Assembly: GCA_021234155.1 (NCBI GenBank)
Contig: JAJEKV010000059.1
Span: forward strand, 62,001 to 126,000
Origin: Isoetes taiwanensis
Taxonomy: Eukaryota > Streptophyta > Lycopodiopsida > Isoetales > Isoetaceae
DNA: 64,000 bases
Reading direction: 5' to 3'
This document shows, one piece after another, positions 11,180 through 23,417 of this stretch (position 1 is its first letter; each line of letters opens with the position of its first letter). The notes below the pieces were generated by a model. It searched no databases. It had not been told where the DNA came from and worked only from the letters and a program-made list of their open reading frames with translations. The position numbers were made by a program, and so were the translations under genes.

Positions 11180-14100
11180 TAACCTGCGCTCCATGCCATT
11201 AGAGCCTGAGAGCAGCCATAGCCAGAAACAGACTGCATCGACGACTCCTGGCAATGCCGAAATGCAAGGAAACATATATATGCATATGGAAAGCTCCAAA
11301 TCAGCCAGAAACTATTATGTTTCATTTGTATGAACAGTGAGAAGATCGAATCGTGTAGCGTCCAGCAACTGCAAACAGATTCTATGGATTCCAGCACTTC
11401 TTAGTTAGATGCTCTCATGGCAATGGATGTGCAATCCTCCCTTCCTGCACAAATACACACAGCACAAATATATCTCAATTTTATACTTAGCTTACCTTCT
11501 CTTGCTAAATATATCCATGGTATATCTCCAGCACAAATCTGACAGATTTTAGTGTTGTTCACCAGACTGCCTACCCTTCATTCTCATGGAGTCCCCAAAG
11601 CACTATCAACCCGTTCCCATATACAATGAGCACCCTACAATATAATGAATAGCCTAAAGGATGCGTCTTAGTGGAAAGAAAAGACATTACGCACAAGTAA
11701 ATTCCTCAAATACATGAATTGAAAGGAAATAATGACAACAAATTTGCAGATGCAGCATGTGCACACATGCATACATTTCTGTTGCAACCATTTACTAAGC
11801 TATTTTCTGTTTCACCTCACTGAACAAGTCACTATTCTGTGTGGAATTACAAAGCTGCCCACTTGCTTGCTGTACACAGCATTAATATTGGGACGGAACA
11901 AAGAAGCCAAATGACCAAACAACAACTTTGCAAAGGGATCAATTCCCAAACCATTCTTCCTCACGACAAAATTCCACAACTAATTCTGTCAATGGATACT
12001 AGATTCAGGTTGAGCGCCACTGTGGCATTTCAGATAAAAAAAATTAGAATCAAAATACAACAATACAATGGAAATAGAACTTACATCCATTAATAAACCC
12101 ATAACTATGAGAAAGCCTGATTTCAGCAACTCAAATAAAGACATCTGAACCAAATCATTCTTTACCATGATGTGGTGCTCTTTGGTGCACTAAAGTGTAC
12201 TTCCTTCATAACTGGCCTGATTACTCCAAATGCACTGATAACCATTTAACGAGCTAGAGTCTTAAAGTCCACTTTTACAAACTCACAGCTTTGGACTCTT
12301 ATGTTGGGCACATACATGTTAGAGGAAGCTGCAACTTTTATAAAACTGTCCACAAATAGGTGCCTATGTTTAAAATGCGATAAGTTGAATTGTACTTACT
12401 GGAATTAAGCGATTTCAATTGCGTTAGAAACTAGACTTTCTGCTGATCATTTTTCGACTTTGAATTACAAAAATCAGAGCTCCATACAGGGAGAACTGTC
12501 CGTCCAAAGTTGACCAAATTCCTTCACACGATTTTGCCATATCAGAGAAGATTTTCAGCCAGTAAGCTCCTGATATGTGAACCTGCAAAATAGACATGCA
12601 TTATCAAAAAGAGAATCTCAAATAAAAAAGGAAAGTCGGACTTATGAATGCTAGAATCATCCACCAAGATCAACAAATTACCCAGGCAACCAGACAATAT
12701 GTATTTTTTCAAAATAAACCACTGCTAACCACAACCAAAACTTATGCATAATGATCATCTTTATCAGCAAACAGAAAATACTGTAACCCAAAACGATTTT
12801 CCAATGCTATTCAGAGCTATAAACGAGCATCTAGAGCCTGATGTTTTGGATCCAAATGCATCGCACAAACCTGAATGGGTTCACGCCTAATGCAAGCAGG
12901 ATCAAGCAGGATGTCGGTTGTTGTCGTTGCACAAAATCTTCCAGTTTGGCATGCATCAATCCAGTTAGCATCTCATGCTCAATAACAGAAAAAAAATGAT
13001 CTCAATGCACCAAGAGTGATTTGAATGAACCGGCCATATCTTCCCCGGCCATATCTTCCCCGGCCATATCTTCCCTGATTTGAGCATAGGCCATCCAAAT
13101 CCGGCAAGCTCTATTCTTTCTTCGAAGATTAGGGCATGGAGCTCTTACTCGCGCATCCATTAACATCGTCTCTATCACAATGGCCTTAGCTGCTCACGAA
13201 TTTTTGTCCAGAACGATGCTTTAAACTCATGCTCATTGCTGCCGGAATCTTCAACCGATCTTGGAGCACTCCAGAACATGCAGCGGCAAGGCCTCATGCT
13301 ACATGTGGAAACCTTGTTAGACGCCTTTTTGGCAAGAAACGCTTAGTTCTGGCTGCTAAAATTTTCGTAGTTCATAGGTCTATCTATCTTTTTCTTTTTT
13401 TTAAGCGTGTTTCCTGCTATTTAATAGGCTACACAACCCTAATGGCTACACTCTAATGGCCATACACTTGTCACCACCTAAAAGCAACAGCACTTTACAT
13501 TGGTGCTCTCATATATGTAACAGAGTGCAACATTCTTACTTTTAATATTTTACATTGCAAAACAGGTTACGTTGAACATTATTGCAGTATATGTGCCCAC
13601 AGACGATTATTGAGTGAAACCACAATGTAGATTCAATAGCCAACATTTGTGAGATGGAATCATAATCCGGATTCATAAGACAATACATATATAAACATTG
13701 CTTAACCAACAGGCAACAGGCAAAACGGAAGCTGCATGTTCATAATTTAGGTGCCATTGACAGTGTGTAAGCACCACTGGAGAGCATTCTTGTGAGCGTA
13801 TAGCCCAAGGCATAATCAACTGAACGGGTTCTTCATTACCTGATAATTTCTTGATGCGGGGATGCTTGCAGATTATGGTGCTATGCTGCATACGGATTAT
13901 GGTGATATGCTGCATAGCCCGACAAATAAAAAATAACAGTAAAACCTGGACACCACAATCAATATTTCTTGCCGCAAAGCAAGGTTTATCAAGTGGTCAA
14001 CACCATAAGATGTTCCAACGTAATAGAGTATTCCATTATGGTCGTCATCACAAATATACATCAATTTCTTCAAAAACGATGATCTCCTAGAAAGTTGCAG

Positions 14101-16400
14101 AAAACTCTTATGAGGAGTCACAAGTCTCCCCTAAGTCCTCATGTGAAATCTTTCTATGTACAGAAGGCTGCTAAATGTTAACAAAATGAGCTGCCACTTG
14201 CATTATGAAAAGCCTTTAACAATCTGATACCATGTCTCTAAGATGTTATGAAGCTCCTGAACATCCCCAAAACCGAGCATGCCAAAGCCGTTCTGGAAGA
14301 TAAAGCAGCTGCAGGATCTCACCTATACAAACCCTTATTTCTGAAACCCGGCATTCAGTTTTGCAAACCTAGCCGCGATGTCCGTCTCTGGATCGGAACT
14401 AGGGTTAGGGCGCCCTGATCGAGAAAACTTTCCTTGGTTCTCTAATAAAATTTTTTCAATAAAATGTTAACATATTCCTTAAATAAAATTTCATCTATGG
14501 CTCTAATAAACCACCGGCTAAGATTGACCTCAACTGTTGGATCACTATAAACTTGAGGGGCGGTGTGTTAAGGTAATTTCGATGGAAAGACGAGAGGGAC
14601 GTACAAATCCCTAGCAGATGGTTGCTTTTTTTTTCAATAACTATAATACGATCATAATCAGCATCATGAAGTGCTTGTGCACCATGTTTGCATCTATTTC
14701 TGCAAATGCTAAATCCAACAATAGATAGAGAAGGAGTTTCACACGCATTTCATAATGTTGAAACAACCTTAAAGATGGAGAATATGAAATGGTCAGTGTT
14801 AATGCCATGGAAGGCACATTTGACTCAAGTGTCCCGCCTCTGCATCTGTATCTGGCTTTTGGCTTGGAATTTCAAATAAGTTTGTCGTTCTTCCAAAAAA
14901 AAAAAAAAAAAAAAACTCAAGTGTCTTGATCAAAATATTTCCACACTCAAAGTGGGCCATTCATCCTTCAATATAATCATGAAACCTACCTTCAAATAGA
15001 TGCTCGAAAAAGGAATTCAATACTTCGATCATATTCCTCTGCTTTAAGGCAGTATATCCTAAATGCTTCAAGTGCCAAATTAATAAATCTTCAGTAAATT
15101 CTAGTCCCTCTGCCATAATTACTATTTATCCAAGCTCATTCTTGTGTATATGAAATGTTGCTATGATGTCTAAACTTGATACAATTCTCTTGGGTTACAA
15201 CGTTTGTTAGAACTGATGATCCAAATTAAAAAATCGTAAGCAATCGCCTGCTCATGGATGATCAGTCTAAGCTGAAAGCTTTGAAGACTGTTGCAACTTC
15301 TGTGTCTTCTAAATTTAAATCAGATATATGGTGTCTTTTGAGCTTTAATTACATTTTGCAAAAAAAAAAAGTTATATGGTCATAAAAGCGGGGATTCTAG
15401 CCAGCGCTGGAACTCCACAACATTTGGGTGATCCCCATTAATAACTCAATATGAATCGGGAATCAAGAGAATGTTCTTAGGTCCCCCACACAACACCATC
15501 AAACAAGGGTTTGCCCTTTCGAGCAACCCAAAAATAATTATACCTATAGTGGTCTGGTAACGATTAGTTATAATAGCTATTTCCTTTGGACTCTTGTGTT
15601 AATAGCCATCATGAAATGACGGCCCTTTTGAGTGAAACTTATGAGTAACCACTAAATTGACCATAATCCAGTTTTTAATAAATTAATGTTGTAATAGAAA
15701 AACCAACATGAATAATCACAATGAAATTTAAAATGTATTAAAAACTCCCATAATTGAAATTAATGTGAATAACCATCATCACATTGAAAACAATATTGAA
15801 AAACTCTTACGACAAGCCACTACCAATTCGATAAACCATGGTATATTAAAAAACCATAATGAATTACCACTATTGCATTAAAAACCATATCAAAAACCAT
15901 TATCAACTCAAATAAACCATGCTTCAACAAAAAAACAATATAATTAACTATGTACTAATTATAAAAACCACAATAATATGTGGTTTTTATTAAGGATAAA
16001 AAAATCTGCATAGAAAACCACACCAATAGTGGTTTTTTAATGGTAAATTATAGTAGTTAATTTTTTGGGTGCCTTGTGAGTAACATTGGAGGATTTTGTT
16101 GAGATACATGGTTTGTGAAATGATGGTCTGTAGCCCCATTTGAAGTACAATTGGCTAGCAACTCAAGTTACAAAGTAACAATAGGAATCCCTTTGGCAGA
16201 AACCCTTCAATTCAAAGGTCTGCAATCAAGATTCATTTTGTTCAAGCACATTTGAGGGAAAAATTGGAAAGCTTGTTGAGAGTGTTTTGCCCAGATGGCA
16301 TTTGTAACAACGAAGTAAGAAAATAGGTTGCTTATGCCTTTTCTTGGGAGAATTGCCCCAAAGGTCATAAGATAAATTGGGCTTCATTTGACGCTCAGGT
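11180..16400. other. Long stretch without a recognisable gene
   Basis: I found no protein family here. Small details: a 15-bp unit (CGGCCATATCTTCCC) repeated three times at 13031-13075; a short imperfect repeat (GATTATGGTG.TATGCTGCATA) at about 13872-13917; a poly-A run near 14897-14916; and from about 15540 to 16070 an AT-rich tract with many AAAACCAY/RTGGTTTT words in both orientations, including ACCACAATAATATGTGGT near 15970. This may be old transposon or satellite debris. Confidence 0.4.
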
Positions 16401-16433
16401 TATGATGTACAAATGCAGGTCGAGAAAAAAGAA

Positions 16434-16745
16434 TCAAAAGGCAAAAAACTGAAATTGATACCAAACCTGTCATTTCTGTTACAGAAATTCCTAAGCTTAT
16501 TCTAGATCAGACCAATTTGAAGCATAACCTGCAGTTAGTGACAGAAAATATAAGGAAGCTTGAGATAAAAAAGGTAGAGATGGGAAAGAAAATGCAAGAT
16601 ACTACTGTTAGTTAGCCTGGCTATGATGCAAAATCGAATGATACAATTTTGAAAAGGTTGACTGAAAAAAGAAGCAATATGGAAAAGCTAAAGTCTAGTA
16701 TTACTGAGAAGAAAGCTTTCGTCAGTAATAAAGTTGCATATTAAA
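16434..16745 (+). pseudogene. Decayed coding remnant, family unknown
   Basis: A plus-strand frame reads as Lys/Glu-rich helical protein (VTEIPKLILDQTNLKHNLQL, later NIRKLEIKKVEMGKKMQD) with one stop at about 16612, then continues (LKRLTEKRSNMEKLKSSITE) up to the palindrome at 16743. It looks like a coiled coil. I do not recognise it. It ends where the transposon-end sequence at 16733 begins, so it may be the sequence that element inserted into. Confidence 0.35.
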
Positions 16746-16874
16746 TGGGAGTGTTGCAACACTCCCATTTGAAGATTCCTTTCTAAAATCATATTATTTA
16801 TTTGAAATGGCCCTTTTTGGGGTTTAGTCCAAAAAATCATGGTGATTACAATTTAATATGTGCTATTTTAGCCC

Positions 16875-16912
<38 letters not shown>

Positions 16913-17460
16913 TACCATTGGGTCAACATGTCAACCACTTGAAATAGCAGTCTTAGGGTTTACGTTCAAAACATTATGGTGATTACGATTTTATATACGC
17001 TATTTTAACAACATTTATTTCTTTCGCCACTGATGAATTGTGAACACAAGACAAAAAGAGGTGATTTTGTAATAGATCACAAGTTAAATTACGAGCACTA
17101 AATAGAAAGTGCAAGGTGCATAAAAGTTGTAAAATTAAAGTTTTCTAATGTGAAGTGAAGTAAAAGCACCAGAGCATCCCAAATCTGTGTAGAGAAAACC
17201 TAATCAATGCTTTCAGAATTTCTATGCTATTTCAGAATAGGATTATCGGTTGCATATGCACTCTTACGCTATTCTGGAATAGGACCTTGCACTCTTATGC
17301 TATTCCAGAATACAGTGTGGTAAAACAAGGGTGAAATATTGCATTTACTAACCAAGACAAAGCGTGTTAGGGCATACATTAACCTTGGCCAAGCCTTCGT
17401 TGTATTATCCATCCATATCAAGCCTAGAAGACTTAAATGATGCTTTCTCATGTTCATGCT
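16733..17460. mobile_element. Remnant of the ParB-methyltransferase/DUF7869 element family
   Basis: The sequence from 16733 matches the left end of the large element at 31.58 kb: TTGCAWATTAAAYGGGAGTG, a hairpin, then GAAGATKCC. Here the hairpin is a perfect 28-bp palindrome (16743-16770) around GGGAGTGTTGCAACACTCCC. About 450 bp inward are three copies of the TATTCYRGAATA-type motif (17228-17239, slightly off; 17270-17281; 17301-17312), the same motif that fills the introns of the methyltransferase gene. A possible minus-strand exon (about 17460-17380, TTKAWPRLMYALTRFVL) lies just upstream of these motifs, with a GTTAGT donor. A ~33-bp poly-A tract sits at about 16876-16908. The right end was not found, so this is a partial copy. 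Confidence 0.55.
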
Positions 17461-17506
17461 CTATATATCTTTTTTTTTTATTTTGAAGTGGCATTGGTAT
17501 TTGCGC

Positions 17507-17532
17507 AGGGAACGCCGCATGCGGCGTTCCCT
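17507..17532. repeat. 26-bp perfect palindrome
   Basis: The two arms are AGGGAACGCCGCA and its exact reverse complement with no loop. It is GC-rich in an AT-rich neighbourhood and could extrude as a cruciform or form an RNA hairpin. It overlaps no recognised gene. Confidence 0.9.
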
Positions 17533-18074
17533 TTCCCCTGCGGACTTTTTCCAGTATGCGTCTGGTCTTACTTTTCCTATTTCAAATTCCAGAGGGAAGG
17601 GAGCGGCATAGGCCCTGGCCCATGCTTCTTTGCCGGAGATGATCTCCTTACGTTGGTGAGCCACTATTTTTTCCTTCGGCCCCATTCGAGGAAACTTTTT
17701 TGCACTTCCCTTTTGTCTCCATCTGCATTGAACTAGGTTCTGCAATCAACTAGGAAAATGTTGAACAAAAATAGTAGCTTTACCACCCAAGTGCCATGGC
17801 CTGTGCAAAAAAAAAAAAATGTAGCTTGGGTTGCGATCTATTTTTGCAACTAATTGTGGCCACTTTTGTTAGTAGAAAATGCTGATGTATCACAGAGAAT
17901 GCCATTTGCAGGTAAATGGAGCAGTCGTGCCATATGGCGTGGCTGCGCCATTTACAGTAAATGACGCGACTGCACCATTTCATAAGGCACCATTGGCCTA
18001 TGGTGTGTATTGTTTTTCCTGCTATTCTTTACTAAGTGTATGTCATCGAGGGTTGCATGTCTTTAACAAGTATG

Positions 18075-18345
18075 TGTGTGTATTAAATTTTATAGGTAAA
18101 GGACCTTGCATAACCTTCTCCATGGGGAAGTGGTTGTTGCCAGAGGACATGAATTGCATAGAGGCCACCTACATGGCAGGAACATTGCATTTAGCAATGT
18201 AGTCGTGGAGGTCACTGAAGCCATAGTGCCCTCCCATGTGCTCCCCTTTCCATGTGCGAGCGCAGATAATATTGTTGAAGCTGTGGGGATATTTATCGAA
18301 TGGCCTCAAAATGTCGTGAGAATATGTGAAAATGCCTCTCATTAG
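18075..18345 (+). pseudogene. CACTA (En/Spm) DUF8039-like domain fragment
   Basis: The frame gives VVARGHELHRGHLHGRNIAF, then VVVEVTEAIVPSHVLPFPC and ADNIVEAVGIFIEWPQNVV. This is the pattern of DUF8039, a domain found in plant CACTA transposase-associated proteins (A-x-G, L-H-G, V-x-V, L-P-x-P, D-x-[IV]-x-x-A-x-G, W-P). It starts after a possible acceptor (TTTTATAG near 18094) and stops at about 18343, soon after the domain. No transposase core or CACTA end was found, so it is a fragment. A sister fragment lies at 24.95 kb. Confidence 0.68.
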
Positions 18346-19151
18346 GGCGGATTTGGGGTCTCAAAATGGCCCATAACTTGGATGCCAGAATAATTCCACG
18401 TCATGTTTCTCGCGACCAATGATGTTTGCACATTTTTTTCCAAAGTCAGTATTAGTTGGCAAGTAAAAAGAGGAGCGCTTACTTGGCATCCACATGGCGA
18501 AATTTCATAGGACATGTTTGTGCATTCATTGCAACCACATTAATGGCCCGCATTTTTCGGAAATCGTATCGCGGACCAAAATAATGGCTACTTTTTCCGC
18601 CTACTGTGCACATGCCCACATGCACCAACCACCTTATCAAATTTTGGCACCAAGATTTCCATTGTTCACATTAATGCCGCTATGTGCATCCTCTCCGCCT
18701 TCACTCTTCATTTGGAATCCAAGTCTCTAATAGTGTCTGTGTTTTTGCCCCATTACTCAAGGTCAAGAAGTAGGAGGTTATGTCTCCAAAGGTTCATGGT
18801 GAGTATGTTATAGCATCGATGAGGGGCGAGCATAGAGTTAAGCGACAACGGCGAGGCAATGTGCGGACAAGCAAACGTACGTTACATGCCATGTTTTTAC
18901 TACCCAAATTTTCATTCTGAAGTTTTCCTACTTTTCAGCTCTTTCCATTCATCGTATTGCTCCCTGCCATTCATTCTTACAATTCAACGACCGATCTGTA
19001 TCTCTAATTGCATACATCATTGCTCCTAGTACTCCTACATTGCTTCTGCAGTTCATCACTTACAAAACAATAAAGGCATGACGGTGGAAGGATATCTATA
19101 TATCCATAGGCTCATGGGTGAGAATGCTATCCTTAACGAAGGGTGACTATG

Positions 19152-21676
19152 AACAAGGTGACCTAGCAAACGCACTAATGACCTGCGTTTGCACCACAAA
19201 AAGGAATCTTTCAAAGATTCCCTAAAATACCCTTAAATTCTGCCACTTTTGGGGGGTCAATTAAAAAAATGACCCTAAATTTACGAATTTGGTAGCTATT
19301 TTAGGGGTCAAAATTACCAAAAAGTTGGCGTCTTGTTAATTTGACATCCCCATTTTAGGTAGAAAAATAATAATCTAATTTAGTTGGTTTTGGGACACAC
19401 ACAGAAAGTGGCAAAATGAAAGAACTATCATATTCTTGACTAATGAAGACTGAAACATTGGAAAGAAGAAGTGTCTAAATAAAATCTCATTGCCCGTGTA
19501 TATGCGCGCATAGCAAAACATAATATTTTGTTGCACGCGTCTATACACGCATAGTATAACATAAAATCTTGTTGCCTCTGTCTATGCGCGCATAGCATAA
19601 AATAAAATATTGTTGCATGTGTCTACCCGCGCAGAGCATAAAATGTTTTGCTGAGGCCACACATAACATGTTAAATGCTTTTACACTAGTATATGGCGTT
19701 GGCTCCAAGTTTTCCTTGCAACCAAGTACAGGGTATTAGCCATAAACATTTTCAACACAAAATCAAACAAAAAGTTCCAATGGTGCAAAAATTTCCAAAG
19801 TTCCAATGGTGCAAATCCAATGGGCAGCCTCTAGGATAAAAAAAAAAATTCCAATGTAGCATCTGTGCCAGGGACCGACCAGAGGCACCAAATCCGACTG
19901 CCCTGCCACTCCTGCGATTTTTTAGCTTGGTAGCTTGCTTGCGCAGCCCAAGCAACTCGGCATCTGTTTAACGCTCACGAAGCTAAAGGACTGAAGGAAC
20001 CGGACCTTCAGGTACAGGTACAGTGGCCTCCCCAGAACCCCATCTACCTGCAAGAAACACAAAAAACAAAATAGAGCCCCATCGGAACCCCTCACCAGAA
20101 CCCCATCTACCCCTGCACAAAAGAATCTAGCTGAAGAAGAGAAATCGGTGGTGCTGAAACGAACGGCTTCCTTGGTTTATTATGGAGTGAATCAGACAAG
20201 AGAGATCTTGTCAAGAATCGCTGAACAGAGCCATTCAATAAAAGTTAGCAAAAAAAAAAAAAACACCTGAAACCTAAAACACCTGAGCAATCAAACACCC
20301 GAAACCTTCAAAAGCTTTTGAAATCAAGCAACCCAGAGCTCGAATTGAATCCTGGAGATGGATTCCGGAAATCTGGAGATGAATTGAAGGGAAATAATCC
20401 GGAAATATGGCAAAATATAGCTCCAATTTCGCAAAAATCTAAACCCAAAACTGCAAAATCTAACCCCAATCCAGGTTTTTTTACACAAATCAAGGCCACA
20501 AAAATTTCACAAAAGCCCCCTTTTTCACAGATCTTACCTCTTCTTTCTTCTTCGTGACTGCCAAGAATAGAACACAAAACACAAAAGCGGCCGAGAATTG
20601 ATGTGAAACTTGAAGATAGGAAGAAAAATCTGAGGAAGAATTTTTTTTTTTGCTATGCGCGCATAGACACTACCTACCAAGTGAAATTCTACCTACCCAT
20701 TTTTTTTAATAACCTACTCATTTTGTACTGGCCATGTCCTACCCATAATTTCCTACCTACATATTTTACTCCGAACCTGGTCAATGCATGCCATGTCCTT
20801 ATAATTTTGGTCCCAATTTGCCTAGGGCGTTTTGCATTACATTTAAATTATCTATTCTTTGCATTTATGGTTTGGAAAAGTTCTATTGGTTATGAGCACA
20901 TAGCTTGGCTATATTCTTTTCCACCTTGTAGGTTATGCACGCTTAGCTTGGCAATTTTTTTATCCTTATATAGAAATAGCATGACAACCTTTTTTTCTTC
21001 TAGTTGGCTCTATGTGCATAGCTCACCAATGTTTCCTTCTCAACAATAGTTAGCAACTTTTTTTGCCATGTCTTTGGTTGTATTGTGACTAATTAGTTTG
21101 TGGCTGTCGTTTCTTTCCACAAACATTTCATAAAGTATAATTCGTCGAGGGACCAGTGTTCAACTAGTTAAGCAACATTCAATTGGGTTTTGTAATGTTA
21201 CGACTACATGTTTAAGATGTTCTATAGCTAGTGCTTGCAATGTTTTGGCACTATATAATTTAAGTTATTACACCATTAAAGTATGCAGCTTGCAACAAGT
21301 CTACAATTGTTTCTCTTCAAAGTCTGCCAAAGGAACTTGGTGTTAAGGGAGCAAATGATCGTGCAAAATCACCTTCGGCGGGCAACACAAATGATCAGTT
21401 GATTTTGCGTAGCTATTCCTCTTGATGTCTATGCGCGCATAGACATTTTCCTTTTCTTTTGTATTTAAGCGCTCCCAAGAAGTAGTCTTTTTCAGTCTGA
21501 CAAAAACCAAAAAATGTCCTCCTCTTTAAAAATTGTCCATTTTGAACGGCAAATTTTTTTTTTGGTGCATGTGTTTTTAAAAACAAGCTACTAAAAGTGG
21601 CAAATTTTTGTGTTTTCAAAAAAGGAATCTGCAATTGCACCACAGGTCATTAGTGCGTTTGCTAGGTCACCTTGTT
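19152..21676. mobile_element. 2.5-kb unit bounded by a perfect 34-bp inverted repeat
   Basis: The left arm (19152-19185, beginning AACAAGGTGACCTAGCAAAC) is the exact reverse complement of 21643-21676. Similarity beyond the 34 bp is weak (both sides have GCACCACA and GGAATCT nearby). Inside are four diverged ~58-bp tandem units at about 19490-19640, two of them carrying the palindrome core TATGCGCGCATA, and two more copies of CTATGCGCGCATAG at 20653-20666 and 21429-21442. The last lies in a 22-bp perfect palindrome (21425-21446). No transposase was found and no clear target duplication, so it may be a non-autonomous DNA element or an inverted duplication. The left arm can also be read as coding (YEQGDLANALMTC), which favours the second view. 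Confidence 0.5.
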
Positions 21677-22559
21677 TATGGAGTTACATCGCCAGAGCGA
21701 CATTCATACGCAATGAATAGGTAGAACTATAGGGTTCAAAATAAATGCTATGGATAGTATATTGCAAAAAACAAAAGGGAAGGGAGGGGGGGAAGGGATT
21801 TGAAGAGGAGGATATTTGCAAATTTGCACCCTCAATAATACATGGATCACAACATGCGAAAATGCATATGCACTTTGTAAATGTGTAGTGAGATTTTGCG
21901 TTATGTGATCCTTGCTTCTTTTTTCTTCCCTCTTCTTGATTTATACACCCACTGAATCAAATATTTTTCTTTGGGCTATATTTATCAGATGTCAGGAATT
22001 TGAGACTAGGGAAAAGCATTACTAGCATCGTTGTTGTCTAACATATGGACATAAGAGACATGCTTTTCCAAGATATACATTCCGGGCAATGGGCATCTAG
22101 TTTTACGTTGTAAAGTTGTGGGAGCCGAGCTTGAAAGTCGTCCCATGACCTCTTTTAAGCGAATTGTGTAAGCCTCAAAGTTATGAGAATGGTGTCCTTG
22201 CAATGAATAAATGTTTTATAAGACGTGCATCCAGGGTTGTTGAAAAAATGAGTTACAAAATATTTGCTCCATTAGAGGTGTTTACTAATGCCACGACACA
22301 AAAGCTCCAAAGATATATTGTATAAAATGTCGCTTTCGTGAGCCTTTGGATCAGTTAACACAAAGTGGCACATATGAAAACATGGTTTGATAAAATAATA
22401 TAAAAATCTTATTTAATAAACCTTTGGTTGTTGGTAAAGTGTTGGCTTATTGATTAAGTGTTTGTATTTTGCTTTGGGACCCTCTTTGAAAAAGTGTTTA
22501 GTTCATAAAACATAATATGACTTGGAATGATACATATTTTATATGCAAATGGGAGGCTA

Positions 22560-23386
22560 TTGATGAGGGACTTGATGTTATTATCTATTGACAACAAACA
22601 AGAAAGTGGATCACACCATGCGAATTTAGTTTATTCCAACCTTTTAGCTTATACAAAATTCGCTTGGTGTGATCTTTTTGGAAAAAGATGACTTCCTATA
22701 GTAAAATTACTTTGATTATTTTTTAATAAAAGAAATATATATGTGTCTTATTTGAAGTTAAGTGTGGATATGTGACGTGCTCATTTATTGATAAAGTGTT
22801 TGCTTTTTGAAAAAGGCTAATAACTTTATGTACTAGTAGAGTTGGTAAAGTATTTTAGATGCAAATAGGAAGGGGTACTTGTGTTTAAGTTTAATTTGAC
22901 AACAAGCAAGAAAGCGTATCACACCATGCGAAATGATTGTGTTCTATTTTTTTTTTTTTTGCATTGTATTATTCGCTTGATGTGATCCTTCTTAAAAAAA
23001 GATATACTCTTTGAAAAGGACTAATAACTTTATGCACTTGGGGTGGTAAAATATTAAATGAGAAGCAGGGATAGGTTCAATCGTTAATGCGTTTTATCAC
23101 GAATCATTATGAATTGTATGTCTGACACATATTTCTTGCAGTATAAAGCGTAAAAATACGGCAAAAAAAAATTTAGGCGGAAGATTTTGACGTCTGTGAA
23201 ACCTTCTAATTCCAGCGTCTGTAAAGTTTTTTTCAGCGTCTGTGAAAGTGTAAAAACAGCGTCTGTGAAAAAAATTTTTTTTTTTTTTTTTTCGGCGTCG
23301 CTGAAAACCTTCTATTTTACGTCTGTGAAAAAAAATTCGCGTCTGTAAAGCGGAAGGTTTTCGTCTGTGAAATTTGAATTTTTTTA

Positions 23387-23417
<31 letters not shown>

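Noticed and set aside
20603-21049. 148-codon plus-strand frame
   Set aside because: Phe/Leu/Tyr-rich translation of a T-rich tract within the inverted-repeat unit; no domain pattern.
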